A stretch of DNA of 64,000 nucleotides from Marinobacter szutsaonensis (GCF_039523335.1 NZ_BAAAFC010000001.1:1-64000), one strand, 5' to 3'. Counted from the first letter of the stretch, positions 16,682-27,715 are shown. Numbers and translations are program-made. The notes: generated by a model not told the origin, from the sequence alone.

Positions 16682-16714
16682 AACCATTCTCATTTGTATT
16701 GGCGGCAGAGTCAA
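16682..16714 (-). promoter_or_regulatory. Promoter with Fur-like box upstream of fbpA
   Basis: On the minus strand TTGACT (16709-16714) and GAGAAT (16686-16691) are spaced by 17 bases. The stretch 16682-16700, with core AAATGAGAATG, matches about half of the 19-base Fur consensus including AATGA and AAT blocks, and covers the -10 box as expected for iron repression. Confidence 0.55.
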
Positions 16715-16804
16715 TATCCCCTTTGGAATATTTCAGGCAAAATGGTGGTATTCTTCAGAACACTCTAAAAAACATGAAGTTTTTCGTAATACAGGGATTC
16801 CAGA

Positions 16805-17395
16805 ATGACCGGCAAAGCAGGGATGATGCACAGACTCTTCTTTCTTTTTATACCAATGGTCGCCGTCTTACCCGGCTGTGCCAGCTATTACAGCCATTTC
16901 GCCATGTTTCCGGCCGAAACCTCGCAGGGTGAATCGCGCCAGGTACGGGTGTCCTGGGAGTCGGCGGAGTATCCGGACTGGTGGATCCTCGACGACCGTT
17001 CCACCGCTTTGAAGGTGGAAACCCAGTGCAGCGCCCGGATATGGCGCTTACGGGATGACTCCCACGATGATGCGGGCAGGTGCGGGAACGGGATCCGGGC
17101 CTGCGCGGAAGCCGGGGTGGATCGGGTGGTAGTCCGTCGGGAAGACCTGGATCCATCGGCTTGCATCGTGGTGAACCCGGGGCAGGGCAATGCCCGGATC
17201 GCAGACATCGAGGGTCGTCTTGAGCTACTGGTTGCCTGTAAGCCGGTGACGCCTGAGTCAGAGCGCGAAGGCGAGACCGAAAATATGGATTATCTTCGTG
17301 CGTCGCCGGTTCCTTACACTGTCTATACTCGTAAAATACCGCGCGGGTCCCTGAGTGCCAGTCTACCGGCCTTCGATGAATCCGCCTGCGAATAG
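16805..17395 (+). CDS. Predicted lipoprotein of unknown function
   Basis: I do not recognise a family. The 196-residue product begins with a lipoprotein-type leader (MMHRLFFLFIPMVAVLPGC), so the mature protein would be lipidated at C25 and sit in the envelope. It has several further cysteines and ends in a short polar tail. The start could be the ATG at 16805 or either of two ATGs 18-23 bases further; the later ones follow AGGG more closely. It is divergent from the iron-binding protein gene and is not in an evident operon with the HD-GYP gene. Confidence 0.6.
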   Translation: MTGKAGMMHRLFFLFIPMVAVLPGCASYYSHFAMFPAETSQGESRQVRVSWESAEYPDWWILDDRSTALKVETQCSARIWRLRDDSHDDAGRCGNGIRACAEAGVDRVVVRREDLDPSACIVVNPGQGNARIADIEGRLELLVACKPVTPESEREGETENMDYLRASPVPYTVYTRKIPRGSLSASLPAFDESACE

Positions 17396-17409
17396 GCAGG
17401 GTTAGGCGG

Positions 17410-17425
17410 TGTGATTCAGATCACG
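17410..17425. promoter_or_regulatory. CRP/Vfr-type binding site upstream of the HD-GYP gene
   Basis: TGTGATTCAGATCACG is a near-perfect palindrome. It satisfies the Vfr consensus core TGNGAWNYAGWTCAC at every defined position. It lies about 130 bases before the GTG start at 17554. An adenylate cyclase gene is present at 22803-24260. Confidence 0.7.
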
Positions 17426-17553
17426 GTGTTACAGTCTGTTTACGTTACGTTACTTTCTGGATCTTTTGGGGTACGAAACTGTAATGGACTCTTGTGTAAG
17501 CTGGTTCAGAATGTCAAACATCTAAAAATGAATAATTTTCAGGGGTGACTCTC

Positions 17554-18867
17554 GTGGGCGTCCAACAGAGAAAAGTTGCGGTTCATGACTTGGAAGTGGG
17601 CATGTTTGTGTCCGATCTGGACCGGCCCTGGCACCAGACACCGTTTCCGATCCAGGGTTTCTACATCCGCTCCGAGGACGACATCCGGGCGCTGCAATCC
17701 CATTGCCGCTGGGTGATGATTGACGTCGCTGAAGTGCGCGATACCACGAAATTCGAGCAGGGCGAGATCAAGCCGGCTTTCGGGCGCCGTACCCTCAGGC
17801 GAGGCGGTGATCGCGAGGAGCTCAAGTTGCCTCCGCTCGCGATCCAGGAGCCGGTCACGTACGAGACCACCACCACCCTGAAAAAAGAAATCAAGGTTTC
17901 CCGTCAACTCCTGGACGACGCCGAGATTGCCCTGGAGCGTGCCTTCGAATCTCTGCAGGAAGGCGGTGAGGCCGATCTTCGCCCGGTAGCTGAGATAACC
18001 CGCAAGATGGTCGCGAGTGTGATTCGTCACCCCGATGCACTGCTGTGGCTGAGCCGGATCCGTGCCCACGATGACTATATCTATCGCCACTCCCTCAATA
18101 CCTCCATCTGGGCCCTGGTGTGTGGTCGTCACCTCGGTCTGAATGAAGGGCTCCTGAATCACCTGGGCATGGGCTGCCTGTTGTCTCAGGTGGGTAAGAC
18201 GGTTCTGCCGCGCTCCCTGCTGAATCACGAAGGGCAGTTCAGCGCCGAGGATTATGCCCGTTACCGCACCTATGTTGAGAAGGGTCTCGCCATGCTCGAG
18301 GGCACTGGCGTGTCCCGTGCCGTGCTCAGCGTGGTAGGCGGGCACCGGGAACGGCACAACGGCTCCGGTTTCCCGCAGGGCGTCCGTGGTACCCGTATTC
18401 CGCTGATGGCGAAAGTGGCGGGTATTGCCGAGTATTTCGAGAGCCTGATTGGCCCACGGGACGGTGGCGATGACCCCATGACACCGGCCAAGGCGGTCAG
18501 CCTGCTGTATGAGATGAGGAACATCGAGTTCCAGGAAGACCTGGTGGAGAATTTCATCCAGGCGATTGGTGTCTATCCGACAGGCAGTCTGGTGGAACTC
18601 AGCGACGGCCAGCGTGGCATCGTGGTTTCCCATTCCCCGGAGCGCCGGTTGTGGCCGAAGGTGATGGTGATGACCGACCAGGAGCACAAGCCCCTGAAGT
18701 CTGCGCACATCATTGACCTTGCCCGGTACAACGAAAGCCGGGACGTCAACGAAGCGCTGATCGTGAAGGAATGTCTGCCGCACGGTTCGGAAGGTCTGGA
18801 TCCTTCTCGGTATGACGTCACCGGCGCGGAATCCCGCTGGAATTTCAGTCGTCTGATCAGCGGATAA
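17554..18867 (+). CDS. Degenerate HD-GYP domain protein (DUF3391 + HD-GYP-like)
   Basis: This 437-residue protein has an N-terminal DUF3391-type region ('VAVHDLEVGMFVSDLDRPW...PFPIQGFYIRSEDDI') and a C-terminal HD-GYP-like domain from about residue 145. Active HD-GYP enzymes hydrolyse cyclic di-GMP. Here the first histidine (YRHSLN, H179) remains, but the HDxGK motif reads LLSQVGK at 209-215. The 'HHExxDGxGYP' motif reads GHRERHNGSGFP near 263-274, and the 'VaDxYDAL' aspartates are also lost. It is therefore probably not catalytic and may bind a ligand or partner. The GTG at 17554 is preferred over a GTG three codons earlier because AGGGG sits at the right distance. Confidence 0.85.
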   Translation: MGVQQRKVAVHDLEVGMFVSDLDRPWHQTPFPIQGFYIRSEDDIRALQSHCRWVMIDVAEVRDTTKFEQGEIKPAFGRRTLRRGGDREELKLPPLAIQEPVTYETTTTLKKEIKVSRQLLDDAEIALERAFESLQEGGEADLRPVAEITRKMVASVIRHPDALLWLSRIRAHDDYIYRHSLNTSIWALVCGRHLGLNEGLLNHLGMGCLLSQVGKTVLPRSLLNHEGQFSAEDYARYRTYVEKGLAMLEGTGVSRAVLSVVGGHRERHNGSGFPQGVRGTRIPLMAKVAGIAEYFESLIGPRDGGDDPMTPAKAVSLLYEMRNIEFQEDLVENFIQAIGVYPTGSLVELSDGQRGIVVSHSPERRLWPKVMVMTDQEHKPLKSAHIIDLARYNESRDVNEALIVKECLPHGSEGLDPSRYDVTGAESRWNFSRLISG

Positions 18868-19975
18868 TCACCCGCAGGCTCTTGCGTACCCAGCGGTAGG
18901 TGTTTTCGGGGCGGAAGCTCATCACCAGTTCCGATTCACCACCGCTGTCCCCACTGACGAAATAGTCCACCTCGGCACTCTGCCAGCTCCACGCGTGTAT
19001 GGTGACATCCTCCGGGCGGGTGCTGATGGCCTCGATCTCCGCGAGGGCCGTGTCGCCTCCAATGCGTTGCACCCGGACGCTCTTGATTCCGGTTTCACTG
19101 GCGGAGTGGCTGGCCACGTCTTCATCCAGGTAATAGCCGTTGCTGACAGTGGTGGTGATGTCCTTCAGTTCCCGGCGCAGATAGGTTCGAGCGTCTTCGT
19201 TGTCTATTTCATCCAGGGTCCGGATGGCTTCCAGGATGCGGTCCCGCTTGGCCTGCAGGTCCTGCCGGTATTCCACATCCGGATCCCAGTCTTCTTCGTT
19301 TTCCGGGCGTTCCGGTGCGTTCTGGATCTGGTCGGGAGTGGGAGGCGATTCGCAGAGTTCATCTCCCTCCGGATGGAAGCAGATCCTGGCCAGTAGCTGG
19401 TTCGCAGGTGAGGGCGTTGTGCCCATGGCGGTGAACTCTGTGGTCGGTACGTTGAAATCAATAGCGGCATCAAGCAAGGGTAGGGCCGCGTTCAGCTGCT
19501 CGATCACCCGTTGGCGGATTTCGATGCCCTCGTCTTCCTGCACGCCCTGGGTCCAGTCCAGCGACATCAGCAGGCGGGTCATGTTCATCAGCGGGCCATT
19601 GTCCAGCAGGTTCAGCTCCGTCCGGGTATGGGTGCGAAGGCCTTCCACGTCGACAGTCGGTGTTTGCAGGGCGTTGCGAAGGTCGGGGAAGAATTCCAGC
19701 AGGGTAACGTTGGGTCTGGCAGGGACCCCGTCTGCCAGGACGAGATCTCCGACCCGAAAGCTTAAAGTCTCGCCGGGGTAATAGCGGAATTGGCCGTTGA
19801 CGTTGGTGGTGCCGCTCTGGCTCGCCGTCCGGAAGCCCAGGCCGCTGAATCCATTGAAATTGAGCTGGCCGGTGTCCACGGTCGTGCCGCCGCCGTCATC
19901 GCTGCCCAGGCAGCCGGCCAGGGCAAGGGTGCTCAGGAGGATGGTCAGGGGCGCAGTTCGGTGAACGAATTTCAT
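18857..19975 (-). CDS. Predicted lipoprotein of unknown function
   Basis: The 372-residue product starts with a clear lipoprotein leader (lipobox LALAGC, C22) and a flexible 'GSDDGGGTTVDTG' linker. It then has 'GFSGLGFRTASQSGTTNVNGQFRYYPGETLSFRVGDLVL', a strand-rich module found near the N-terminus of many lipoproteins of marine gammaproteobacteria. The remainder is acidic with no recognised domain. It is convergent with the HD-GYP gene and overlaps its 3' end by 11 bases. Envelope location is likely; the role is unknown. Confidence 0.7.
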   Translation of the reverse strand: MKFVHRTAPLTILLSTLALAGCLGSDDGGGTTVDTGQLNFNGFSGLGFRTASQSGTTNVNGQFRYYPGETLSFRVGDLVLADGVPARPNVTLLEFFPDLRNALQTPTVDVEGLRTHTRTELNLLDNGPLMNMTRLLMSLDWTQGVQEDEGIEIRQRVIEQLNAALPLLDAAIDFNVPTTEFTAMGTTPSPANQLLARICFHPEGDELCESPPTPDQIQNAPERPENEEDWDPDVEYRQDLQAKRDRILEAIRTLDEIDNEDARTYLRRELKDITTTVSNGYYLDEDVASHSASETGIKSVRVQRIGGDTALAEIEAISTRPEDVTIHAWSWQSAEVDYFVSGDSGGESELVMSFRPENTYRWVRKSLRVIIR

Positions 19976-20151
19976 AATTCGGCGTACATCCCGGTCTTGA
20001 TAGCTGGCAGCGGAGAGTCTGGCCAGCGTTTTGTAAGTTGTTGTAACTGCATTATAGGGATGGCGGTTGGCCGATATCGCGATTCCTGTCGCAGTTTGGC
20101 GGTTTTGCCGGGGCTACCCGGCATACCCTTGAATTTCACGAGGTTGCCACA

Positions 20152-20223
20152 ATGAATAGCACTCTACTTTTTGGCGTGGGCGGCTGTGCAGGCTGCCACC
20201 GAAATCCATCGGATCCGGGATGA
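20152..20223 (+). CDS. Possible 23-residue leader peptide with a CxxCH motif
   Basis: An ATG with GAGG 11 bases upstream opens 23 codons reading MNSTLLFGVGGCAGCHRNP and ending three bases before the ABC ATPase start. CAGCH matches a haem-attachment CxxCH pattern, but the peptide lacks a proper export signal and is very short. It may be a translated leader for the downstream transporter or a chance frame. Confidence 0.3.
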   Translation: MNSTLLFGVGGCAGCHRNPSDPG

Positions 20224-20226
20224 GCT

Positions 20227-21177
20227 ATGACCAACGCACTGGAAATTGAGGGCCTCACCAAGACCTATGGTGACGGGTTCCAGGCCCTGAAGGGGATTGA
20301 TCTTCATGTCAGGGAAGGGGATTTCTTCGCGTTGCTGGGCCCCAATGGCGCCGGCAAATCCACGACGCTGGGCATCGTCTGCTCACTGGTGAACAAGACC
20401 GCCGGCAAGGTCCGCGTGTTCGGCCATGACATCGATACCAACCTCGCGGATGCGAAACTGAACCTCGGGGTCGTGCCCCAGGAGTTCAACTTCAACCAGT
20501 TTGAAAAGGTGTTCGACATCGTGACCACCCAGGCAGGCTATTACGGCATTCCTCTCGGCCGGGCCTCGGTGTCCGCCGAGAAGTACCTCAAGAAGCTGGG
20601 CCTCTGGGACAAGCGCAACACGCCGGCCCGCATGCTTTCCGGTGGCATGAAGCGCCGCCTGATGATTGCCCGGGCACTGGTACATGAGCCGAAACTGCTG
20701 ATTCTCGATGAGCCCACCGCCGGCGTGGATATCGAGCTGCGCCGGTCCATGTGGACCTTCCTGGAAGAGATGAACCGGGAAGGCACCACAATCATCCTGA
20801 CCACCCATTACCTGGAAGAGGCCGAAGCCCTGTGCCGGAACATTGCCATTATCGACCATGGCAAGATTCTCAAGCACACCAGCAAGCGTGAGCTGCTGCA
20901 GCAGCTGAGTGTGGAGACTTTCGTGCTGGACACCGAGAAAGAGCTCTCCGGTGTGCCGGAGCTGGAAGATGTCACCTGCCGGATCAATGACGAAGGAGCC
21001 CTGGAAGTGGACGTGGAAAAAGGTCAGGCCCTGAACGCGGTATTTGCCCAGCTCGATCAGCTCGGGATCAAGGTGGTCAGCATGCGGACCAAGGCCAACC
21101 GGCTTGAGGAATTGTTTATCCGGATGGTGGAAGAGAATGCCGCCGAAGCCCGCAAGAACGTGGAGGGTGCGGCATGA
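20227..21177 (+). CDS. yadG: ABC transporter ATP-binding protein (YadG type)
   Basis: This 316-residue ATPase has Walker A GPNGAGKST at 38-46, a signature LSGGMKRRL at about 138-146 and Walker B 'LLILDEPTAGVD' following it. The C-terminal 80 residues form the extra domain seen in exporters of the YadG/DrrA type. It forms an exporter with the permease whose gene overlaps its stop by four bases (ATGA). The Escherichia coli YadGH substrate is not established. Confidence 0.87.
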   Translation: MTNALEIEGLTKTYGDGFQALKGIDLHVREGDFFALLGPNGAGKSTTLGIVCSLVNKTAGKVRVFGHDIDTNLADAKLNLGVVPQEFNFNQFEKVFDIVTTQAGYYGIPLGRASVSAEKYLKKLGLWDKRNTPARMLSGGMKRRLMIARALVHEPKLLILDEPTAGVDIELRRSMWTFLEEMNREGTTIILTTHYLEEAEALCRNIAIIDHGKILKHTSKRELLQQLSVETFVLDTEKELSGVPELEDVTCRINDEGALEVDVEKGQALNAVFAQLDQLGIKVVSMRTKANRLEELFIRMVEENAAEARKNVEGAA

Positions 21178-21947
21178 AGCTTGATGCATTGTGGGTCGCG
21201 TTCTATACCATCGTTCTGCGTGAGATTCGCCGGTTCACCCGGATCTGGCCGCAGACGCTGTTGCCGCCGGCGGTCACCATGACGCTCTACTTCATCATCT
21301 TCGGTAACCTGATCGGCTCTCGGATCGGCGAGATGGGCGGCTTCAACTACATGCAGTTCATCGTGCCCGGCCTGATCATGATGGCGGTGATCACCAATTC
21401 CTACGCCAACGTGGTGTCGTCCTTCTTCTCCATGAAGTTCCAGCGCAGCATCGAGGAGCTGCTGGTATCCCCGGTGCCGAACTGGGTGATCCTCGCCGGC
21501 TATGTGACCGGTGGCATGGCCCGCGGCCTGGGTATCGGCGTTATTGTCACGGCGCTGTCCCTGGCGTTCACCCAGCTGTCGATTCACAGCTTTCCGATGG
21601 TGGTGGTGACGGTGTTCCTGACCTCGGCCCTGTTTGCCCTGGGCGGATTTATCAATGCCATGTTGGCGACCAAGTTCGACGACATCTCGATTGTGCCCAC
21701 CTTCGTGCTGACCCCGCTGACCTATCTGGGTGGTGTGTTCTACAGCATCGACATGCTGCCGGGGTTCTGGCAGGGCGTGTCCATGGCGAACCCGATCCTG
21801 TACATGGTGAACGGCTTCCGCTTCGGCATACTGGGAGTTTCGGACGTTAATCCGTTCGTGTCTCTTGGTATGATTCTGGTCTTCATCATTGTACTGGCGT
21901 TTGTTGCCCTGCGTATGCTCGAACGTGGCAAAGGCATCCGCCACTGA
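21174..21947 (+). CDS. yadH: ABC-2 type transporter permease (YadH type)
   Basis: This 257-residue membrane protein of the ABC2_membrane family has six hydrophobic helices. It also has the hallmark 'FQRSIEELLVSPVPNWVILAGYVTGGMARG' coupling segment at about 89-118 and 'TPLTYLGGVFYSIDMLPGFWQ' at about 182-202. It is translationally coupled to the ATPase and would export a lipid, polysaccharide or drug-like molecule from the cytoplasm. queF follows 15 bases later and is probably co-transcribed. Confidence 0.88.
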   Translation: MKLDALWVAFYTIVLREIRRFTRIWPQTLLPPAVTMTLYFIIFGNLIGSRIGEMGGFNYMQFIVPGLIMMAVITNSYANVVSSFFSMKFQRSIEELLVSPVPNWVILAGYVTGGMARGLGIGVIVTALSLAFTQLSIHSFPMVVVTVFLTSALFALGGFINAMLATKFDDISIVPTFVLTPLTYLGGVFYSIDMLPGFWQGVSMANPILYMVNGFRFGILGVSDVNPFVSLGMILVFIIVLAFVALRMLERGKGIRH

Positions 21948-21962
21948 TTTTCAGGAACAAAT

Positions 21963-22787
21963 ATGGCTTTGCATAACGCGCCGCTGGGCAAATCCAGCGA
22001 ATACCCGGATTCTTACGACCCGAACCTGCTGTTCCCGGTGGCGCGGGATGAAAACCGCCGCCGGATCGGGCTTGAGGACGGTCGCTGGCCCTGGTTCGGT
22101 GAGGACCTCTGGCAGGCGTGGGAAGTGTCCTGGCTCAGGCCTGGTGGTGTGCCGGCTGTCGCCTGGGCAGAGATCTTCGTGCCGGCGGCATCGCCGTCCA
22201 TCATCGAATCCAAGTCCCTGAAGCTGTATCTCAATTCGCTGAACCAGCATGTTTTCTCCACGTCCGAGCAACTGGTGGAGACGGTCGTCAGCGATCTCTC
22301 CAGCGCCTGTGGCGCCGCGGTCCGGGTTAACCTGCATAGTGTCGATGAGAGTGGGGAAGCGATCGGCCGTCCCGAGGGTTACCGGCTGATTGATGATGAA
22401 CCGGTGGCCGACGTGGTGTACCAGTACGCGCCGGAATCGCTGGCTGTTGAACAGGGTGCAGAGGTGGTGACCGAGCAACTGTGCTCACACCTGCTCAAGA
22501 GTAACTGCCCGGTGACCGGGCAGCCGGATTGGGGCACGCTGTTGATCAGCTATACCGGACCGAAGATCGACCGCTCGGCATTGCTGCGGTACATCGTCAG
22601 TTTCCGGAACAAGCAGGATTTCCACGAGCATTGCGTGGAGGCGGTGTTCACCGACCTGATGAAGCATTGCCAGCCGACGGAACTGGCGGTGTGCGCGCGC
22701 TACACCCGCCGTGGCGGGTTGGATATCAATCCCTGGCGAAGCACGCAGGCGGAAGGGAGTGCCGGGCCGAGACTGATCCGGCAGTGA
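21963..22787 (+). CDS. queF: NADPH-dependent 7-cyano-7-deazaguanine reductase
   Basis: This 274-residue long-form (bimodular) QueF has the signature ESKSLKLY at 82-89, catalytic C182 in SNCPVTGQPDW and D189, matching C190 and D197 of the Escherichia coli enzyme. It reduces preQ0 to preQ1 in queuosine synthesis. QueA and Tgt, which act later in the same pathway, are encoded at 25447-27686. The AGGA before the start supports ATG at 21963. It follows the yadGH-type exporter without a terminator. Confidence 0.93.
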   Translation: MALHNAPLGKSSEYPDSYDPNLLFPVARDENRRRIGLEDGRWPWFGEDLWQAWEVSWLRPGGVPAVAWAEIFVPAASPSIIESKSLKLYLNSLNQHVFSTSEQLVETVVSDLSSACGAAVRVNLHSVDESGEAIGRPEGYRLIDDEPVADVVYQYAPESLAVEQGAEVVTEQLCSHLLKSNCPVTGQPDWGTLLISYTGPKIDRSALLRYIVSFRNKQDFHEHCVEAVFTDLMKHCQPTELAVCARYTRRGGLDINPWRSTQAEGSAGPRLIRQ

Positions 22788-22802
22788 TCGCAGCGGCCCG
22801 GT

Positions 22803-24260
22803 TCAGCCGAGCTTGCCGGAGTCGGGCAGTTCTTCTTCCGAGCGCAGGCGGTCGGCGGCATCTTCAAGGGCTTCCAGGATCGCCTTGCGCTCCTTCTCGG
22901 TGATCTTGTCGGAGTCCAGGTACATGGCGAAGCCGCTGTGTTCGTGCTCCAGGAAGCTGCGGTTCGGGCCCATGTCCCTGCGGAAGTCCACCACCTCGTA
23001 AATCGGCACCGGCTTGGTAAAGCCCTTGACCGTGATCTCGCCCTTGTCACGGCACATGATCCGGTCCTTGATCAGTGAGAAGGTTTCGTAGGAAACCAGG
23101 ATCTCACCGGGCTCGGCCAGGGATTCGAGCCGGCTGGCCAGGTTCACTTCCTTGCCGATGATGGTGTAGTCCATCCGGTTCTCAGCGCCGAAGTTGCCCA
23201 CCGTGGTGTAACCGGTGCTGATGCCCATGCGGATCTGCAGGGGTGTCTTGATGCCCTGGCTTCGCCACTTCTGGCGCATGATCTTCATGTGTTTGCGCAT
23301 TTCGATGGCCATGGACACGCAGGCAAAGGCATCCTCCTTCTGGCCCCGGCTGGTGGGGTCACCGAAGAACACCATAATCGAATCACCCACGAACTTGTCG
23401 ATGGTGCCGCCGTATCTCAGGGCCACCTCGGACATGCCGTTGAAGTAGTGGTTCAGCAGTTCGGTGAGGGCCTCTGGTTCCATCTCCTCGGAAAGCTCCG
23501 TGAAGCCCTTGATGTCCGAGAAGAAGACTGCCAGTTTCTTGCGCTGGGTTTCCAGACGGACATCCCGCTCTCCGGTAAAGATGGACTGCCAGACCTGGGG
23601 CGACAGGTACTTGGACAGTTTGTGGGAGAGCGCGATGGATTGTTCCCGCTGGTTCTGGATCTGCGTCTTGGCCAGCATCAGCGCGCGCGCCTGCTGGTGC
23701 GAATAGAAGGCGGTAACGCAAATGTAGATGCCGGTGGCCAGCACGGCGCTGATACTGGTCAGCAGAGGTGACTGGAAAGACTCGGCCGGTCCGGCGAAGG
23801 CAACGCCGGCGGCAATCGCGGATGCCATGAGAGTAGTGCCCATCAGCCATTGGCGGATGCCGCCGACGATCAGGCAGCTGAACATCATCATCAGGGCCAT
23901 TGAAACCGCGGGAACGGCGACCAGACCGGTGAAGCCGATGAAGGTGCCCCCGAACACGCAATCGACCAGCAGCATCTTCTGTCGGATGCGTGGAGAACGG
24001 TTCAGGAAGGTCCGGCGGGTAAGGATATGGGCAATGTGGGGCCAGAGCAGGGCGCCGGCAACCAGCCACAGCAGCCATTGTTCAAACGCACTCTGAAGGA
24101 CACCGATGACGATGATGACGGCGGTGACCGTGTAGGCAAGGATGCGCCCGCTGTAATCCGGCATCGGCGGTACGGCCGTTGAACTGCTGCCCTGCTCGTG
24201 GGACAGCGCGTTTCCGGCGCTGTTGCTTGCGTTTCGCAAGTCCACAGGGGCGCTCATCAT
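22803..24260 (-). CDS. Membrane adenylate cyclase, MASE2 type (CyaB-like)
   Basis: This 485-residue protein has an N-terminal MASE2-like membrane sensor with about six helices (residues 40-188), a short linker, and a class III cyclase domain from about 240. Metal-binding aspartates are D249 (SDIKGF) and D293 (VGDSIMVF). Transition-state residues N373 and R377 lie in 'GKEVNLASR', and K289 and D364 predict specificity for ATP. The product, cAMP, would act through a CRP/Vfr-type regulator; matching sites occur at 17410 and 58749. The layout is that of Pseudomonas aeruginosa CyaB. It abuts the DUF962 gene with no gap, so the two are one operon. Confidence 0.88.
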   Translation of the reverse strand: MMSAPVDLRNASNSAGNALSHEQGSSSTAVPPMPDYSGRILAYTVTAVIIVIGVLQSAFEQWLLWLVAGALLWPHIAHILTRRTFLNRSPRIRQKMLLVDCVFGGTFIGFTGLVAVPAVSMALMMMFSCLIVGGIRQWLMGTTLMASAIAAGVAFAGPAESFQSPLLTSISAVLATGIYICVTAFYSHQQARALMLAKTQIQNQREQSIALSHKLSKYLSPQVWQSIFTGERDVRLETQRKKLAVFFSDIKGFTELSEEMEPEALTELLNHYFNGMSEVALRYGGTIDKFVGDSIMVFFGDPTSRGQKEDAFACVSMAIEMRKHMKIMRQKWRSQGIKTPLQIRMGISTGYTTVGNFGAENRMDYTIIGKEVNLASRLESLAEPGEILVSYETFSLIKDRIMCRDKGEITVKGFTKPVPIYEVVDFRRDMGPNRSFLEHEHSGFAMYLDSDKITEKERKAILEALEDAADRLRSEEELPDSGKLG

Positions 24261-24572
24261 CTAGAAACGGATCCTGCCAATCAGCATGTCTCGGAACATC
24301 ACCCAGTCTCCCATCAGACTGTATAGTGGGTATTTGAAGGTAGCCGGGCGATTCTTCTCGAACTTGAAGTGGCCCACCCAGGCAAAGCCATATCCGATAA
24401 CCGGAAGTGCCAGTAACCACAACAGTTTGCCGGAGGTGATCGCCCAGATTGCCACGACCAGCACCAGCAGGCTGCCGGCAAAATGCAGGCGCCGACAGGT
24501 TACATCACTGTGCTCTTCCAGATAGTAAGGATAGAATTCTGAAAAGTTGCGAAATTCGTTCTGGTCATTCAT
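24261..24572 (-). CDS. DUF962/Mpo1-like membrane protein
   Basis: This 103-residue protein opens with 'FxxFYPYYLEEHSDVTCRRLHFAGS', the signature of the DUF962/Mpo1 family, and has two hydrophobic helices (about 29-46 and 49-62) followed by 'GYGFAWVGHFKFEKNRPATF'. Yeast Mpo1 is an iron-dependent dioxygenase acting on 2-hydroxy fatty acids, and the histidines H21, H30 and H68 could be ligands, but bacterial function is unproven. It lies directly upstream of the cyclase gene. Confidence 0.8.
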   Translation of the reverse strand: MNDQNEFRNFSEFYPYYLEEHSDVTCRRLHFAGSLLVLVVAIWAITSGKLLWLLALPVIGYGFAWVGHFKFEKNRPATFKYPLYSLMGDWVMFRDMLIGRIRF

Positions 24573-24710
24573 GGTGCTGCCACTTCATTTATAGTTGTTA
24601 ACATGGGCCAACCAGAGTTGAAGGTTACCAGTATTACGTATAAGCCACAATTCGCGTGTGGGCTTCCAAACAGGGCTTTTTGAACACATTTTTCCTGACA
24701 GCGAGTCGAT

Positions 24711-25274
24711 ATGACGTCAGTTACCGAGTTCCTTCTCAATCGCAGTTCCCAACCGCGCCTCACCGCGCCCGCCCCGGACAGGAAAACCCTGGATCGTGCT
24801 TTTGCCTGCGCCGCACGGGCGCCGGATCATGCCTTGTTGCGGCCCTGGCGTTACCTGGTGATCGAAGGGCAGGGGCTGGAGCAGTTGGGGGACCTGTTTG
24901 CCTCTACCTGCCCTAACAATGCCGACGAGCAGGACATCGAAAAACTCCGCCGTGCTCCGTTGCGGGCGCCGATGATTATTGTCGGCATTGCGTCCCCCAG
25001 CGAACACCCCAAGGTTCCGGAGATCGAGCAGTTGTTATCTGCGGGCGCAGGCATGAGCTTTCTGGAACTGGCGCTGCAGGAAGCCGGATTCGGAGTGATG
25101 TGGCGCACCGGGCCGATCGCCTACCACCCGGCAGTCCGGGAGGGGCTGGGGCTGTCAGAGCAGGAATCCATCATCGGCTTCCTGTATACCGGAACCGTCG
25201 CTACGGAGAAGCCAAAGATACCCCGGCCGGAGGTTGCGGAGTTTGTCTCGGACTGGCCGCCGGAACGCCGGTAA
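24711..25274 (+). CDS. Nitroreductase family protein (YdjA-like)
   Basis: This 187-residue FMN-dependent oxidoreductase of the compact YdjA subfamily has 'LNRSSQPRLTAPAPDRKTLDRAFACAARAPDHALLRPWRYLVIEG' at the N-terminus and 'SAGAGMSFLELALQEAGFGVMWRTG' at about 111-135. It probably reduces a nitro or quinone-like substrate with NAD(P)H as a dimer in the cytosol; no natural substrate is evident. It is divergent from the DUF962 gene and followed by tRNA-Leu. Confidence 0.83.
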   Translation: MTSVTEFLLNRSSQPRLTAPAPDRKTLDRAFACAARAPDHALLRPWRYLVIEGQGLEQLGDLFASTCPNNADEQDIEKLRRAPLRAPMIIVGIASPSEHPKVPEIEQLLSAGAGMSFLELALQEAGFGVMWRTGPIAYHPAVREGLGLSEQESIIGFLYTGTVATEKPKIPRPEVAEFVSDWPPERR

Positions 25275-25279
25275 TGTTA

Positions 25280-25307
25280 TTGCTTTCGAAAATAACGTCA
25301 GTATAAT
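25280..25307 (+). promoter_or_regulatory. Promoter of tRNA-Leu
   Basis: TTGCTT at 25280-25285 and a perfect TATAAT at 25302-25307 are separated by 16 bases and lie 17 bases before the tRNA. Confidence 0.65.
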
Positions 25308-25324
25308 CCCCCACACTCTCCGAT

Positions 25325-25411
25325 GGCGGCGTGGTGAAATTGGTAGACACGACGGATTCAAAATCCGTTGGGGTAAAACCCGTGGCGGTTCGAGTCCGCC
25401 CGCCGCTACCA
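25325..25411 (+). tRNA. tRNA-Leu (anticodon CAA)
   Basis: A class II tRNA of 87 bases including encoded CCA. The acceptor stem GGCGGCG pairs with CGCCGCT, the anticodon stem ACGGA/TCCGT encloses the loop TTCAAAA (anticodon CAA, reads UUG). A variable arm GGGGTAAAACCC and the T-loop GGTTCGAGTCC are present. Confidence 0.93.
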
Positions 25412-25446
25412 TCATCTTTCCTGCAGTGTCGTAACCAGTCCATCCC

Positions 25447-27686
<2,240 letters not shown>

Positions 27687-27715
27687 ACGAATTGCCAAAC
27701 CAACGGAGAGAATAA

